NCBI GenBank assembly: GCA_028277625.1
Contig: JANQFW010000091.1
Coordinates: 1 to 53,466 of the forward strand
Length of the DNA stretch: 53,466 bases
Source: Candidatus Gastranaerophilales bacterium
GTDB taxonomy: Bacteria; Cyanobacteriota; Vampirovibrionia; Gastranaerophilales; JANQFW01
Reading direction: 5' to 3'
A model generated the notes under the pieces. That model searched no databases. It saw only the letters and a list, made by a program, of their open reading frames with translations, and was not told the DNA's origin. Below, piece by piece: positions 35,874 through 45,603 of the stretch. Position 1 is the stretch's first letter; each line of letters starts with the position of its first letter. Position numbers and translations under genes: made by a program.

Positions 35874-37408
35874 TTTGCTATTTCAGTTGCTCTTATTTCT
35901 CTAACAACGGTTACTCTTATTTGTCCAGGATAATCCAATTCTGTTTCAATACGTTTTGCAATATCTCTGGCTAGCTTGCTTGCAGCAGCATCATCAAAAG
36001 AAGAAGGTTGAACCATTACTCTTACTTCACGTCCTGCCTGTACCGCAAAAGAGCGTTTAATTCCTTCATAACTGGTTGCAATTTCTTCTAATTTTTGAAT
36101 TCTCTTAATATAGATTTCAAGAGTATCTCTTCTTGCTCCAGGCCTTCCTGCACTCATTGTATCAGCTATTTTAACAAGCACAGCTTCTACAGAATTAGCC
36201 GCAACATCATCATGATGAGCCTCTATAGCATTTAGAATATTGTCCTTTTCTCCATAACGTTTAGCAATTTCTACGCCTAATTCAATATGAGTACCTTCTT
36301 GTGTTTGATCAAGAGCTTTTCCTACATCATGTAGTAGACCCGCTCTTTTGGCAATATTTACATTCACTCCAAGCTCAGCAGCTAACATTCCTGACAAATG
36401 TCCAACTTCAATAGAGTGTTTTAATACGTTCTGTCCATAGCTTGTCCTAAAGTACAAGCGTCCTAATGCTTTTATTAATTCAGGATGAATATTCATTAAG
36501 CCAAGCTCAAAAGTTGCAGCTTCCCCCTCTTTGTACATTCTTTCAGATACTTCTTCTTTGGCTTTTTCTACCATATCCTCTATTCGTACAGGGTGAATTC
36601 TACCATCACTAATTAATTTTTCTAAAGCAATTTTGGCTATTTCTCTTCTTACAGGATCAAAACTTGATAATACAACAGCTTCAGGCGTATCATCAATAAT
36701 CAAATCCACACCGGTAAATGTTTCTAAAGCTCTAATATTTCTACCTTCCCTACCAATAATTCTTCCTTTCATTTCATCGTTAGGAAGACTTACAACAGAA
36801 ACAGTAGATTCAACAACTTGATCTATTACACAGCGTTGCATAGCTGTAGATAAAATTTCTTGAGCACATTGATTTGCAGTTTGCTTAATGCGCGCTTCAT
36901 TATCTCTAATTAATTGAGCAGCTTCCATTTTCAATTCATCTTCAAGCTGCTTTAGCAATATAGTTTTACCTTCTTCAGCGGTTAAACCTGCTACTTTTTC
37001 GAGTTCTCCAAGTTGTTTTCCGATTAGGTCAGCCAGATAATCTTCTTTTTCATACAATTCATCTATTTTTTTTGCTAGTTCCTTGTCTCTTTCAGCGGCT
37101 GTTTGTAGCTTATTTTCTAAAGATTCCTCTTTTTTTAATAACCTATGTTCCAGCTTGGCTAACTCAGATCTTCTCTCTTTAGTTTCTGCTTCTAGATCTT
37201 GACGCTGACTATGCACAGCTTCACGCGCAGATATTAAAGCTTCTTTTTGCTGAAGTTTTATCTTCTCATCAGTCTCTTCCTTTATTTTAGAAACCTCTGA
37301 TTCATGATTAGCTATTTTATCATTTCTTGATTTAAGTTGAAATAATAAAATTACTATATAAATTATTGATAAAACTAATAAACCAATTATAATTATATTC
37401 ATTGTCAT
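35870..37408 (-). CDS. rny: Ribonuclease Y
   Basis: 512 residues, the usual length. RNase Y is the membrane-anchored endonuclease that begins mRNA decay. An N-terminal transmembrane helix (about 3-21), a long coiled coil (about 25-180), a KH domain ([15 protein letters not shown]) and the HD nuclease domain ([11 protein letters not shown] near 355-365) appear in order. The start is ATG 37408; ATG 37402 is possible. It overlaps ymdB by 4 bases. Confidence 0.94.
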   Translation of the reverse strand: MTMNIIIIGLLVLSIIYIVILLFQLKSRNDKIANHESEVSKIKEETDEKIKLQQKEALISAREAVHSQRQDLEAETKERRSELAKLEHRLLKKEESLENKLQTAAERDKELAKKIDELYEKEDYLADLIGKQLGELEKVAGLTAEEGKTILLKQLEDELKMEAAQLIRDNEARIKQTANQCAQEILSTAMQRCVIDQVVESTVSVVSLPNDEMKGRIIGREGRNIRALETFTGVDLIIDDTPEAVVLSSFDPVRREIAKIALEKLISDGRIHPVRIEDMVEKAKEEVSERMYKEGEAATFELGLMNIHPELIKALGRLYFRTSYGQNVLKHSIEVGHLSGMLAAELGVNVNIAKRAGLLHDVGKALDQTQEGTHIELGVEIAKRYGEKDNILNAIEAHHDDVAANSVEAVLVKIADTMSAGRPGARRDTLEIYIKRIQKLEEIATSYEGIKRSFAVQAGREVRVMVQPSSFDDAAASKLARDIAKRIETELDYPGQIRVTVVREIRATEIAK

Positions 37409-37610
37409 AAAGTTTTCGATTGTCCTATACCTCTTTTTCTAAAAAGATTGTGGGACAGCCGATAAAAGAATTAAAATCCTAGCACTATTACTATATCATA
37501 TAATTAAGATTTTTTATACAATTTTAACAATTCTTACACTGCTCATCACGTTGTAAACATTTGTAAATTTATCCAATGTATTAATTCTATACTATCGACT
37601 GCAATATATA

Positions 37611-38678
37611 TTAATCTTTCTTATTTTCTTCATCATTTTCAACGGGATTTAATAATTCTCTTACTTTATTTTCTATATCCAAAAGCATTTCAGGATTTTC
37701 ACTCAAGTATTCTTTTACTTTATCCTTACCTTGACCAAACTTGGTTTCACCATAGTTAAACCAAGTGCCTGATTTGTTGATAACATCTAAGGAAACAGCA
37801 ATATCTATAATAGAAACAATCTTTGATATTCCTTCTCCATACATAATATCAAACTCTGCAAGTCTAAAAGGAGGGGAAACCTTATTTTTGACAACTTTTA
37901 CTTTTGTTCTACTACCAATTTCTTGGCCTTCTTTATTTTTCAAGGTTTCTTTTCTTCTAATATCAAGTCTTACACTTGCATAATATTTTAAGGCATTACC
38001 ACCTGTAGTAGTTTCAGGACTTCCGTACATTACACCAATTTTATGCCTTAATTGATTTATAAAAATAACGGTTGTTTTTGTTTTACCAACAATCGCAGTT
38101 AGCTTTCTCAATGCCTGGCTCATAAGTCTAGCCTGAAGGCCCATATGAGTATCTCCCATTTCGCCTTCAATTTCAGCCTCAGGCACAAGTGCAGCAACAG
38201 AATCTATTACAATCAAATCAACAGCACCTGATCTTACTAACTCTTCAGCAATATCAAGGGCTTGTTCTCCAGTATCAGGTTGACTTATTAATAGTTCATC
38301 AATATTAACACCAAGTCTTTTAGCATACTCAGGATCCAAAGCATGTTCTGCATCAATAAAAGCAGCAATACCACCTTGCTTTTGAGATTCTGCAACTATA
38401 TGTTGAGCTAAAGTAGTTTTACCACTACTTTCCGGGCCATAAATTTCTATAATTCTACCTTTTGGTATACCACCTATACCAAGAGCTAAATCTAAAGATA
38501 AAGCCCCTGTTGGAATAACCTCTATAGCAACAGCGGGCTTATCTCCAAGCTTCATTATAGAGCCCCTTCCAAAGTCTTTTTCTATCTTATAAATGGCTAA
38601 TTGTAAAGCTTTTGTCTTATCATTTGCTGAGGAATCGTCTTTTGTCTTTTTCTTTTTTGTTTTTTCTTCAACAGGCAT
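37611..38678 (-). CDS. recA: Recombinase RecA
   Basis: 355 residues. RecA forms filaments on single-stranded DNA for homologous recombination and repair. Walker [10 protein letters not shown] is at 81-89, and [23 protein letters not shown] and [17 protein letters not shown] are all present. The N-terminus is Lys-rich and the C-terminus acidic, as usual. The ribosome site GGAGGAGA precedes the ATG. Upstream of rny with a 202-base gap that shows no clear terminator. Confidence 0.95.
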   Translation of the reverse strand: MPVEEKTKKKKTKDDSSANDKTKALQLAIYKIEKDFGRGSIMKLGDKPAVAIEVIPTGALSLDLALGIGGIPKGRIIEIYGPESSGKTTLAQHIVAESQKQGGIAAFIDAEHALDPEYAKRLGVNIDELLISQPDTGEQALDIAEELVRSGAVDLIVIDSVAALVPEAEIEGEMGDTHMGLQARLMSQALRKLTAIVGKTKTTVIFINQLRHKIGVMYGSPETTTGGNALKYYASVRLDIRRKETLKNKEGQEIGSRTKVKVVKNKVSPPFRLAEFDIMYGEGISKIVSIIDIAVSLDVINKSGTWFNYGETKFGQGKDKVKEYLSENPEMLLDIENKVRELLNPVENDEENKKD

Positions 38679-39006
38679 TTATTCCATCTCCTCCAGAAAA
38701 ATATATATTACTAAAAATTATTATTTTAATTATCTCTAATAAATTATACTCTAAATTTTGCGTTTTAAGATTAAATTTTATTAAATTTAAGAGAGCTTTT
38801 CGATTATAAATTATTTTTAATTATTTTGCTGATGTTAAAAAAAAATAAAAATTTATTTTCAAAATTCAACTCATAAGCCAATCTGACAAACCAAATAAAA
38901 ACTTAATTAATAAACAGTAGGAAAATATACATGAACATGAGTAAATTTCATGTTTTCACAGACTTTATTTTAAGTGAATTACTATACTTAAATTTAGTCG
39001 GTAAAA
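38679..39006. other. Intergenic region with inverted repeat (328 bp)
   Basis: Holds the recA promoter (leftward) and the promoter of the prion-like gene (rightward). A perfect 7-bp inverted repeat aacatga/tcatgtt (38934-38940 and 38948-38954) lies about 55 bases before the rightward gene. I see no LexA-type box that I would trust. Confidence 0.35.
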
Positions 39007-39966
39007 ATGCATCAATACAGCAAATACCCGTATCGCAGATACAGCTCAGCTCAAACGTATAATACCTCATATTGTACACCACGCAATATGGGCTATTACA
39101 ATTATGGCAGTTCGCCTTATAACATCAAAAGACCGGCTAAATCTAAGACTAGAGGCTTTTACTCTAATTATATTGCAAAAAACAATTATAGTAACTCTTA
39201 TTACAATCAAGGCGGCTCTTATAAAACTAACAATCAAGGTACTTATAGCAACTACAAGCAGCCAACGTATCGCGTAAATAATACTAACAATAAAACTAGT
39301 ACATATTACAAACAAGGCGATTTTAATAACAAACAATCTTATCCAACTCAAGCCACAAGTAACAACCCAGCTGCTTCATATTATAACCAAGGCAACTATA
39401 ACAGCAAACAATCCTATCCGACTCAAGCCATAAATAATAATAGTAATACAACTAATCCATATTATAACCAAGGCAATTACAATAACAGACAGATATATTC
39501 TACTCCAACCGCAAATAATAGTAATAACATAAATAACTCATATTATCGCCAGGCTGCTTATAGCAATTACAAGCAACAATACCAAACTCAAGCCGTAAGC
39601 TATAATAAAAATCAACCATTTTATAATCCCAGCAGCAGAAATACTTCAACAAATAGCAATTATGCTGCAAATTATTACAACAAATCTTCAACATCCCTAA
39701 TAAAGAATAAAGAAGATGTTGAAGATGTTGAAGATATTTTAAAAGGCATAGTAGACTACATTACCAGCTGTAATAGCTTACCTAAAATATATAAAAACGG
39801 TATTTTTAAACTTCAAAAATTAGCAAAAAAATATCCTGATCAAGTCAGAAAAACTGTATTACAACTTAGACAGTATGAAAGAATGAATAAAAGAGCTATT
39901 AGCAGCGACTTATCATTGCAGTTTCAAATAATATTAAGCCACACAAAAAAAAGAGAGAGAGTGTAA
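39007..39966 (+). CDS. Prion-like Asn/Tyr/Gln-rich repeat protein
   Basis: 319 residues, no family recognised. Residues 1 to about 230 are almost entirely Asn, Tyr, Gln, Ser and Thr. They contain an imperfect repeat (YYNQGNYNSKQSYPTQA at its best copy), with copies beginning near nucleotides 39304, 39379 and 39460 and a weaker one near 39541. The composition resembles yeast prion-like and phase-separating domains. The last about 90 residues differ: acidic KEDVEDVEDILKGIV, then a predicted helical, basic domain. No signal peptide is seen, so it is probably cytoplasmic or secreted non-classically. Codon use is like its neighbours. Role unknown. Confidence 0.65.
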   Translation: MHQYSKYPYRRYSSAQTYNTSYCTPRNMGYYNYGSSPYNIKRPAKSKTRGFYSNYIAKNNYSNSYYNQGGSYKTNNQGTYSNYKQPTYRVNNTNNKTSTYYKQGDFNNKQSYPTQATSNNPAASYYNQGNYNSKQSYPTQAINNNSNTTNPYYNQGNYNNRQIYSTPTANNSNNINNSYYRQAAYSNYKQQYQTQAVSYNKNQPFYNPSSRNTSTNSNYAANYYNKSSTSLIKNKEDVEDVEDILKGIVDYITSCNSLPKIYKNGIFKLQKLAKKYPDQVRKTVLQLRQYERMNKRAISSDLSLQFQIILSHTKKRERV

Positions 39967-39994
39967 ATAATATTATTTATAATGCTTTATCTCA

Positions 39995-40031
39995 AACAGG
40001 ATATTGCCTTGTTGGGCAACAAAAGCCTGTT
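39995..40031. repeat. Two-stem inverted repeat downstream of the prion-like gene
   Basis: Outer arms aacagg (39995-40000) and cctgtt (40026-40031), inner arms ttgcc (40004-40008) and ggcaa (40015-40019). There is no T-run after it, so it is not a typical terminator. It may stabilise the transcript end or be a protein site. Confidence 0.4.
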
Positions 40032-40186
40032 GATTGAAGATTTTAACCCTCTATGATATAAAATCAATAATGTAATAATTAATAAATAAAATATATGAAT
40101 ATTCCCTAATATTCAACTATATATTTTGTCTCGTAATCCTATTATTAAAACCGTTTAAATTATTTAAGCATAATGAGGTAACAATA

Positions 40187-40738
40187 ATGATCTTTCCACT
40201 AAAAGCACTTTGCATTAGCTTATGTATGTTTTTGTTCTTTTTACACTCTACCTCCCACGCCATAGCTAATAACAGCTATAAAAACAGTGCAGTTTACAGG
40301 CAAGCTGTGTCTGGCGATGTAAAGGCGCAGTATTCCCTTGGTAATATGTACCATTTTTCAAAAAAATATAAAAAAGCATTAAAATGGTACAAAAAAGCAG
40401 CACTAGAAGGCAATCCAAGTGCCCAATATAAACTTGGGACAATGTATGAACACGGACATGGTGTATCTCAAAACAACGACAAAGCATTAAAATGGTATAA
40501 ACAAGCTGCATTGCGAGGCTATACATTTGCACAACATAAGCTTAATTCCATGCAAAATGCAGAAACCATGGCAATACAAGATCTTTTAAACAAACAAAAA
40601 TGGGTTGAAAAAGCTGCCAAGGAAGAAACTATAAATATACAGGAGAAAAGCAACCCCATAGCAGAGCAGCAGATAGAAAAACATTCTAAAGATCATTTAA
40701 AAGCACTAAAGTGGTACAAAAAAGAAACTAAAAAATAA
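40187..40738 (+). CDS. Secreted Sel1-repeat protein
   Basis: 183 residues. A signal peptide (LCISLCMFLFFLHSTSHA, about 8-25) is followed by two to three Sel1-like repeats of about 36 residues (GDVKAQYSLGNMYHFSKKYK; GNPSAQYKLGTMYEHGHGV). The rest is a Lys/Glu-rich helix. Sel1 repeats form solenoids for protein contacts in the periplasm or at the surface. The repeat consensus ALKWYKKA recurs three times, the last as a stub at the C-terminus. Confidence 0.8.
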   Translation: MIFPLKALCISLCMFLFFLHSTSHAIANNSYKNSAVYRQAVSGDVKAQYSLGNMYHFSKKYKKALKWYKKAALEGNPSAQYKLGTMYEHGHGVSQNNDKALKWYKQAALRGYTFAQHKLNSMQNAETMAIQDLLNKQKWVEKAAKEETINIQEKSNPIAEQQIEKHSKDHLKALKWYKKETKK

Positions 40739-40740
40739 GG

Positions 40741-41313
40741 CTAAATACTTAAAAAATTCTCCAGCATTTTATGCCCAAACTGAGTAAGTATAGATTCAGG
40801 ATGAAACTGAACTCCAAGCAAATTTTTAAATTCTTTATGCCTAAGCGCCATAATAATATTATCTGTTGTCCAAGCTATTACTTCAAGAGGCTTGTTAGCA
40901 ATAGATTCATTATCCACCACTAAAGAATGATATCTTGTAGCAGTAAAAGGATTATCAAGCCCTTTAAACAAAGGTTCATCTTTAAGATATTGCACTTCAG
41001 AAACTTTACCATGCATTAAATAAGGAGCTTTTACTATTTTACCACCAAAAACTTCACCAATAGACTGATGCCCTAAACAAACACCCAAAATAGGCTTTTG
41101 CCCTTTAAACTCATCTATAACATCTTTAGAAATTCCAGCATCATCAGGGGTTCCCGGTCCAGGCGAAATCACAATATGAGATGGATCAAGCTGTTTTATC
41201 TCCTCGATTGCTATTTTATCATTCCTAAACACTTTAACATCACAGTCAAGCTCACCAAAGTACTGAACCAAGTTATAAGTAAAAGAGTCATAGTTGTCTA
41301 TTATTAAAAGCAT
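40741..41313 (-). CDS. trpG: Anthranilate/aminodeoxychorismate synthase glutaminase subunit
   Basis: 190 residues of the class I glutamine amidotransferase type. The triad is visible: C79 in GVCLGHQ, and H and E in QFHPES near 170. It supplies ammonia to TrpE (tryptophan) or PabB (folate); neither partner is in the window, so trpG and pabA cannot be told apart. Head-to-tail with coaE (25 bases apart). Confidence 0.87.
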   Translation of the reverse strand: MLLIIDNYDSFTYNLVQYFGELDCDVKVFRNDKIAIEEIKQLDPSHIVISPGPGTPDDAGISKDVIDEFKGQKPILGVCLGHQSIGEVFGGKIVKAPYLMHGKVSEVQYLKDEPLFKGLDNPFTATRYHSLVVDNESIANKPLEVIAWTTDNIIMALRHKEFKNLLGVQFHPESILTQFGHKMLENFLSI

Positions 41314-41337
41314 TCTTTATTCTTTCCCATTTTCAAT

Positions 41338-41949
41338 TTATTTTAATTTATTCTCTGATTTTATTTTACTCAAAATATCTTGTAATTGTAACTTGGTATT
41401 TTCAATATCATAACTATTATTAATCAAAAAATCTGCTTTTTTGATTTTTTCATCCTGCGATACTTGTGCGTTTATTCGGCTTAAAGCCTGTTCTTTTGAT
41501 AGGTTATTTCTTTTAATAAGCCTTTCAGTCTGAACATCTGAATCAATCGTAATCATAATAATACAATCAAATTGCTCATTCATACCAGACTCAAATAACA
41601 AAGGAACTACGCCAATGACAATATCTTTATCGTTGTTCTTTATAAAAAATTCATTAAAAGCCTGCTTAACTTTTGGATGTATTATTTTTTCAAGCCCTTT
41701 AAGAAGACTTTTATTGGCAAATGCAAGATTTGATATTTTGCTTCTATCTATACCACCTTTATTATTTTTTATATCACTAGCAAAGGGCTTAAAAAGCTTA
41801 CAAACTTGATTAATAACATCATTATCTTCCTCAAAAAGGTTATGGGTAACTATATCTGCATCAATAATAGTTATATCTTCTTGAATTAAAAGTTTTTCAA
41901 CCAATGTTTTGCCGGAGGCTATATTTCCTGTTATTGCAATCTTTATCAT
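41338..41949 (-). CDS. coaE: Dephospho-CoA kinase
   Basis: 203 residues. CoaE catalyses the last step of coenzyme A synthesis. The P-loop GNIASGKT is at 8-15, DADIVTHNLFEE follows near 30-42, and VVPLLFESGMNEQFD is the CoA-binding part. Normal length. First gene of a small minus-strand unit with trpG; divergent from ribD. Confidence 0.9.
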   Translation of the reverse strand: MIKIAITGNIASGKTLVEKLLIQEDITIIDADIVTHNLFEEDNDVINQVCKLFKPFASDIKNNKGGIDRSKISNLAFANKSLLKGLEKIIHPKVKQAFNEFFIKNNDKDIVIGVVPLLFESGMNEQFDCIIMITIDSDVQTERLIKRNNLSKEQALSRINAQVSQDEKIKKADFLINNSYDIENTKLQLQDILSKIKSENKLK

Positions 41950-42017
41950 AGTATAATTTTATACTAGTAAAGTTATTGATAAAAGTTTTATTTATACAAA
42001 AAAAGAAGAAAACAAAA

Positions 42018-43109
42018 ATGCAAACACACGAACAGTATATAAAAGAATGCCTAAAGCTGGCAAGGCAAGGCGAAGGGCAAGTATCACCAAATCCCCTGGT
42101 TGGATCGCTAGTACTTGATAAAAACGGTGAAATAGTAGGCAAGGGATATCACCAAAAATACGGTGAACCACATGCCGAAGTAAACACACTGAACATGGCA
42201 GGCAACAAAGCTAAAGGTGGAACAATCTACGTAAACCTTGAACCATGCTCTCACCATGGCAAAACTCCACCCTGCGCAGACAGAATTATAAAAGAAGGAC
42301 TTAAAAAAGTAGTTATAGGAATGCAAGACCCAAACCCCAAAGTCGCAGGCAGCGGAATAAAAAAACTAAATGATGCAGGTATTGAAGTTGTAACAGACAT
42401 ACTAGAAGGTGAATGCAAAAAACTAAATGAAATTTTTATAAAAAATATTAAAGAGAAAAAATCTTTTATTGCAGTTAAAACAGCATCAACAATAGATGGA
42501 AAAATAGCCGCAAGTTCAAAAAGCAGCAAGTGGATAACATCAGAAAAAGCAAGAAATAAGGTCCAGCAACTAAGAAATAAATATGATGCCATCTTAACAG
42601 GTTCAGGAACAGTACTGGAAGATGATCCAAGCCTAACTTGCAGAATGGACAACGGGCGAAATCCCGTAAGAATAATTATAGATTCAACATTAAAAACATC
42701 GCCAACCGCAAAAGTTTACAACCAATGCGGCACTCAAGTTTGGGTTGCAGTGGCAGACTTTATAGAAGATGAAAAAATTAAAAATTATCCTAAGCATATT
42801 AACTTTATAAAATGCCCGCTAAGTAATGCAAAAAAAATAGATTTAAATTATTTAACCAAAAAATTATACGAAAATAATATATATAGCATTATGATAGAAG
42901 CCGGAGGCCTTTTAAATGGTGCCTTTATAAAAGAAAATCTTGTAGATAAGCTTTATTTATTCGTTGCACCAAAAATTTTAGGGGATAATGCAGGACTGTC
43001 GATTTTTGACGGCTTTAATATTAATAATATTAAAAAATGCATAAATATTGAATTTAAAAGTATAGAACGACTAGAGCCTGATTTACTACTGGAGTCCTAT
43101 ATTAAGTAA
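42018..43109 (+). CDS. ribD: Bifunctional riboflavin deaminase/reductase RibD
   Basis: 363 residues. The N-terminal deaminase domain has the zinc ligands in PHAEVNTL (H52, E54) and PCSHHGKTPPC (C77, C86). The C-terminal half is the reductase (VKTASTIDGKIA, EAGGLLNGAFI). The enzyme makes two steps of riboflavin synthesis. The longest frame goes back to 41976, but ATG 42018 has AAGAAG upstream and starts with MQTHEQYIKECLKLA as in the family. No other rib gene is near and no FMN riboswitch is visible. Confidence 0.9.
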   Translation: MQTHEQYIKECLKLARQGEGQVSPNPLVGSLVLDKNGEIVGKGYHQKYGEPHAEVNTLNMAGNKAKGGTIYVNLEPCSHHGKTPPCADRIIKEGLKKVVIGMQDPNPKVAGSGIKKLNDAGIEVVTDILEGECKKLNEIFIKNIKEKKSFIAVKTASTIDGKIAASSKSSKWITSEKARNKVQQLRNKYDAILTGSGTVLEDDPSLTCRMDNGRNPVRIIIDSTLKTSPTAKVYNQCGTQVWVAVADFIEDEKIKNYPKHINFIKCPLSNAKKIDLNYLTKKLYENNIYSIMIEAGGLLNGAFIKENLVDKLYLFVAPKILGDNAGLSIFDGFNINNIKKCINIEFKSIERLEPDLLLESYIK

Positions 43110-43156
43110 TGAGTAATAAAAACAAAATTTTACAAACTAAATAACTATGAGAGCAA

Positions 43157-43200
43157 GGTATAAAAAATAGATTATTTTTATATACCAACAATATTTTTTT
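43157..43200 (+). terminator. Possible terminator after ribD
   Basis: Imperfect hairpin from ggta at 43157 to tatacc ending 43186, followed by a seven-T run near 43194-43200. AT-only stem core, hence low confidence. Confidence 0.35.
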
Positions 43201-43265
43201 GATCTATAATAGTATTAAACTAGGTTGATTAAATTCTGTAATAAATATTTAACGAGGTTTATATA

Positions 43266-44720
43266 ATGAATAGCATTAAATACTTTTTTTTATTCTCTTC
43301 AATCGGTTTAATATTGTTAAAACAATTTTATTTAGCAATTATACCTATTGTTGTTGTTATAGCACTTATGATTACCAAAAGCAAAAAAAATAATAGTAGA
43401 AGTAAGGACGTAATTGATAAATATAAAAGTGAAGTAAACAAAAGCCATAAAAATTTAGCTAATTTAGTTGATAAAATTTTCGATATTTTAGACAAAGGGC
43501 TTCTATTAAAAGTTAAAGCAAAAGAAAGCCTTAATGAGTCTGACAAAACAAAAATAGCAGCAGAAAATATAAGCTCAGAACAAGAAAATATAGCAAGTTC
43601 AATACAAGAAATAACTGCAACTGTTAGTATCCTTGCAGAAAGCATTGTGAATGAAACAGAAATGTACAATGAGCTTTCCGAATCTGCTGGCCAAATTAAC
43701 GAAGTTATATCTGCCGGGCAAAAACAAACTCAAATAGTTAAAAGTGAAGTTGAAACATTAAAAGAATATTCTACCAAGCTTGACGAACAGATAGTTACAC
43801 TAAAGCAAGGCTCTAAATCAATAGAAAATATTATTGAAACGATCAAAAACGTAGCGGGACAAACAAATCTATTAGCGCTTAATGCATCCATAGAAGCGGC
43901 CAGAGCTGGTGAACATGGTCGTGGATTTGCAGTTGTAGCAAGCGAAGTTAAAAAACTGGCAGAGGAAACTCATAAACTAACAAGCATTGTAGAAAGTGAC
44001 ATCAAAAATATTCAAAGTATAACTAGTATTGTATCCGATGTTTCTTCCAGCACTTTTTCCGGCATAAACAAAAGTGAAGAGCAGATCAATATACTTATTC
44101 AACACTTTACAAAAGTAGTTGATTCTATAAATTTAATAAATAAAAATATTTTTAACATCAACGATAGTATTCAACAAACTAGTGCAGGAGCAGAGGAAGT
44201 TAATGCTGCAATTCAAACAATAAGCGCTTCTATTCAAATGACAACAAGTGAAATACTTGAGGTTAGCAGTCAGGCTAATTTACTTTATGACAATCAAAAT
44301 ATTGTTACCAAGTATTCTAGCGAGTTAATAGATTTTGTTTCAAAATTAAGTTCGATCGAAAAACAAATTTTCCTGGATTTAAGATTAAATGATCATTATA
44401 ATTGGATAAACACTCTTAAAGAAGCAATAGATAAAAAAAATGCCGGTATAAATTTACAATTGGATCATACTTTATGCAAATTGGGTAAATGGTACTTTAA
44501 TTATACTCCAAATGACTTTGAAAAAGAGATATATGACAGAATAAACAAACCCCATATGACTGTTCACTCTTCAGGGCGAGTTATTCTTAATCATATTCAA
44601 AACAATAATATTCAAAATGCCTCTTCTGTTTTTGAAACAGAAACAATGCCGGCAGTGAAAGAAATAGAAAAGCTCTTTGCTGAATACAAAGACTTATTAA
44701 AAAATCAATGTGCAGTGTAA
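43266..44720 (+). CDS. Methyl-accepting chemotaxis protein with C-terminal CZB domain
   Basis: 484 residues. One or two transmembrane segments at the N-terminus (about 5-40) have no periplasmic sensor domain between them. A methyl-accepting signalling domain follows, with its hairpin tip [20 protein letters not shown] then [20 protein letters not shown] (about 195-235). The last about 100 residues form a CZB (chemoreceptor zinc-binding) domain: [15 protein letters not shown] near 398-412 and HMTVHSSGR near 437-445 give the His/Cys ligands. CZB proteins sense zinc or hypochlorous acid in other bacteria. No che genes are in the window. Confidence 0.85.
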   Translation: MNSIKYFFLFSSIGLILLKQFYLAIIPIVVVIALMITKSKKNNSRSKDVIDKYKSEVNKSHKNLANLVDKIFDILDKGLLLKVKAKESLNESDKTKIAAENISSEQENIASSIQEITATVSILAESIVNETEMYNELSESAGQINEVISAGQKQTQIVKSEVETLKEYSTKLDEQIVTLKQGSKSIENIIETIKNVAGQTNLLALNASIEAARAGEHGRGFAVVASEVKKLAEETHKLTSIVESDIKNIQSITSIVSDVSSSTFSGINKSEEQINILIQHFTKVVDSINLINKNIFNINDSIQQTSAGAEEVNAAIQTISASIQMTTSEILEVSSQANLLYDNQNIVTKYSSELIDFVSKLSSIEKQIFLDLRLNDHYNWINTLKEAIDKKNAGINLQLDHTLCKLGKWYFNYTPNDFEKEIYDRINKPHMTVHSSGRVILNHIQNNNIQNASSVFETETMPAVKEIEKLFAEYKDLLKNQCAV

Positions 44721-44870
44721 AATTATTGTCGTTAAGTTTCTCATGAAAAACTTGATTTTTACTTATTTTAAGAGTATCTTTTAAGTGAAAGTCATGATTA
44801 TAAAAATAAAATCACCTCATGTGTATCATTAAGTTTAAATTTTAATAAGAAGAAATATTTATAAAAGACT

Positions 44871-45509
44871 ATGAATAACGACGATGTATTTGTCTATTTC
44901 CTAAATAATGTAATGTACATAAATGTCACTAATTTATGCACTAACGAATGTGTTTTTTGCATCAGAAACGTAAGTGACACAGTATCCGGCAAAAACTTAT
45001 GGCTAAGTAATAATAAAAGTATAACTGCCGAAGAAGTTATTGAATCAGTTAAAAAGGGCAAGCCGGAAATTAGAGAAGAAGTTGTATTCTGTGGCTATGG
45101 AGAACCTCTAATTAAAATAGAATTAGTTAAAGAAATAGCAAAATTCATAAAAGACAACTATCCAGGCAAACCTGTACGTATTAATACCAACGGACAGGCT
45201 AATTTAATTCATAAAAAAAATATTGTTCCTGAATTGGTAGGTTTAATAGACGGTATTTCAGTTAGCTTAAATGCTGACACCCCTGAGCTCTATCAAGAGC
45301 TGACTAAAAGTAAATTCGATAAAGATATTGCATTTGAAGCAGTAAAAGAATTTATTAAAGAATGCAGTGTCAATGGAATTAAGGTTGATGCATCTATTGT
45401 TGTTGGTTTTGAAAGCTACAAAATAGACGTAGATAAATGCGAAAAACTTGCCAAAAGTTTAGGGGCGCAATTAAAGGTTAGAGAGTGGTTAGAATCTGGT
45501 TATGAATAA
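44871..45509 (+). CDS. TatD-associated-type radical SAM protein
   Basis: 212 residues. YINVTNLCTNECVFCIRN gives the radical SAM cluster ligands C23, C27, C30. GYGEPLIKIELV and RINTNGQANL follow as in the family often linked to TatD nucleases. No TatD gene is adjacent here, so the link is by family only. The protein is short and lacks a C-terminal auxiliary cluster. Substrate unknown. Confidence 0.75.
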   Translation: MNNDDVFVYFLNNVMYINVTNLCTNECVFCIRNVSDTVSGKNLWLSNNKSITAEEVIESVKKGKPEIREEVVFCGYGEPLIKIELVKEIAKFIKDNYPGKPVRINTNGQANLIHKKNIVPELVGLIDGISVSLNADTPELYQELTKSKFDKDIAFEAVKEFIKECSVNGIKVDASIVVGFESYKIDVDKCEKLAKSLGAQLKVREWLESGYE

Positions 45510-45603
45510 ATCTAATCAGTTTTCTGTCTTAACCTCTTAATTAATTTTTTTATCTTAATTGTTATTATTTATAAGAAATTCAGAAGAAAAGGAAAAGAAA
45601 GAA

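Noticed and set aside
37409-37610. Possible structured RNA between recA and rny
   Set aside because: Only a short GC-richer patch near 37450 without a consistent fold; no tRNA-like or known RNA pattern.
39304-39600. CRISPR-like repeats
   Set aside because: The repeats are in-frame protein-coding units without unique spacers of fixed size; they belong to the prion-like gene.
41950-42017. Possible FMN riboswitch before ribD
   Set aside because: The gap is only 68 bases, shared with the divergent coaE start, and shows none of the conserved RFN helices.
44721-44780. Terminator after the chemoreceptor gene (aagttt/aaactt)
   Set aside because: Stem is six A/T-rich pairs and the T-run is interrupted; too weak to list as a feature.
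45559-45603. Longer N-terminus of the acyl-CoA synthetase from a TTG at 45559
   Set aside because: Adds a low-complexity Lys/Glu segment not expected in the family; ATG 45604 begins the normal fold.
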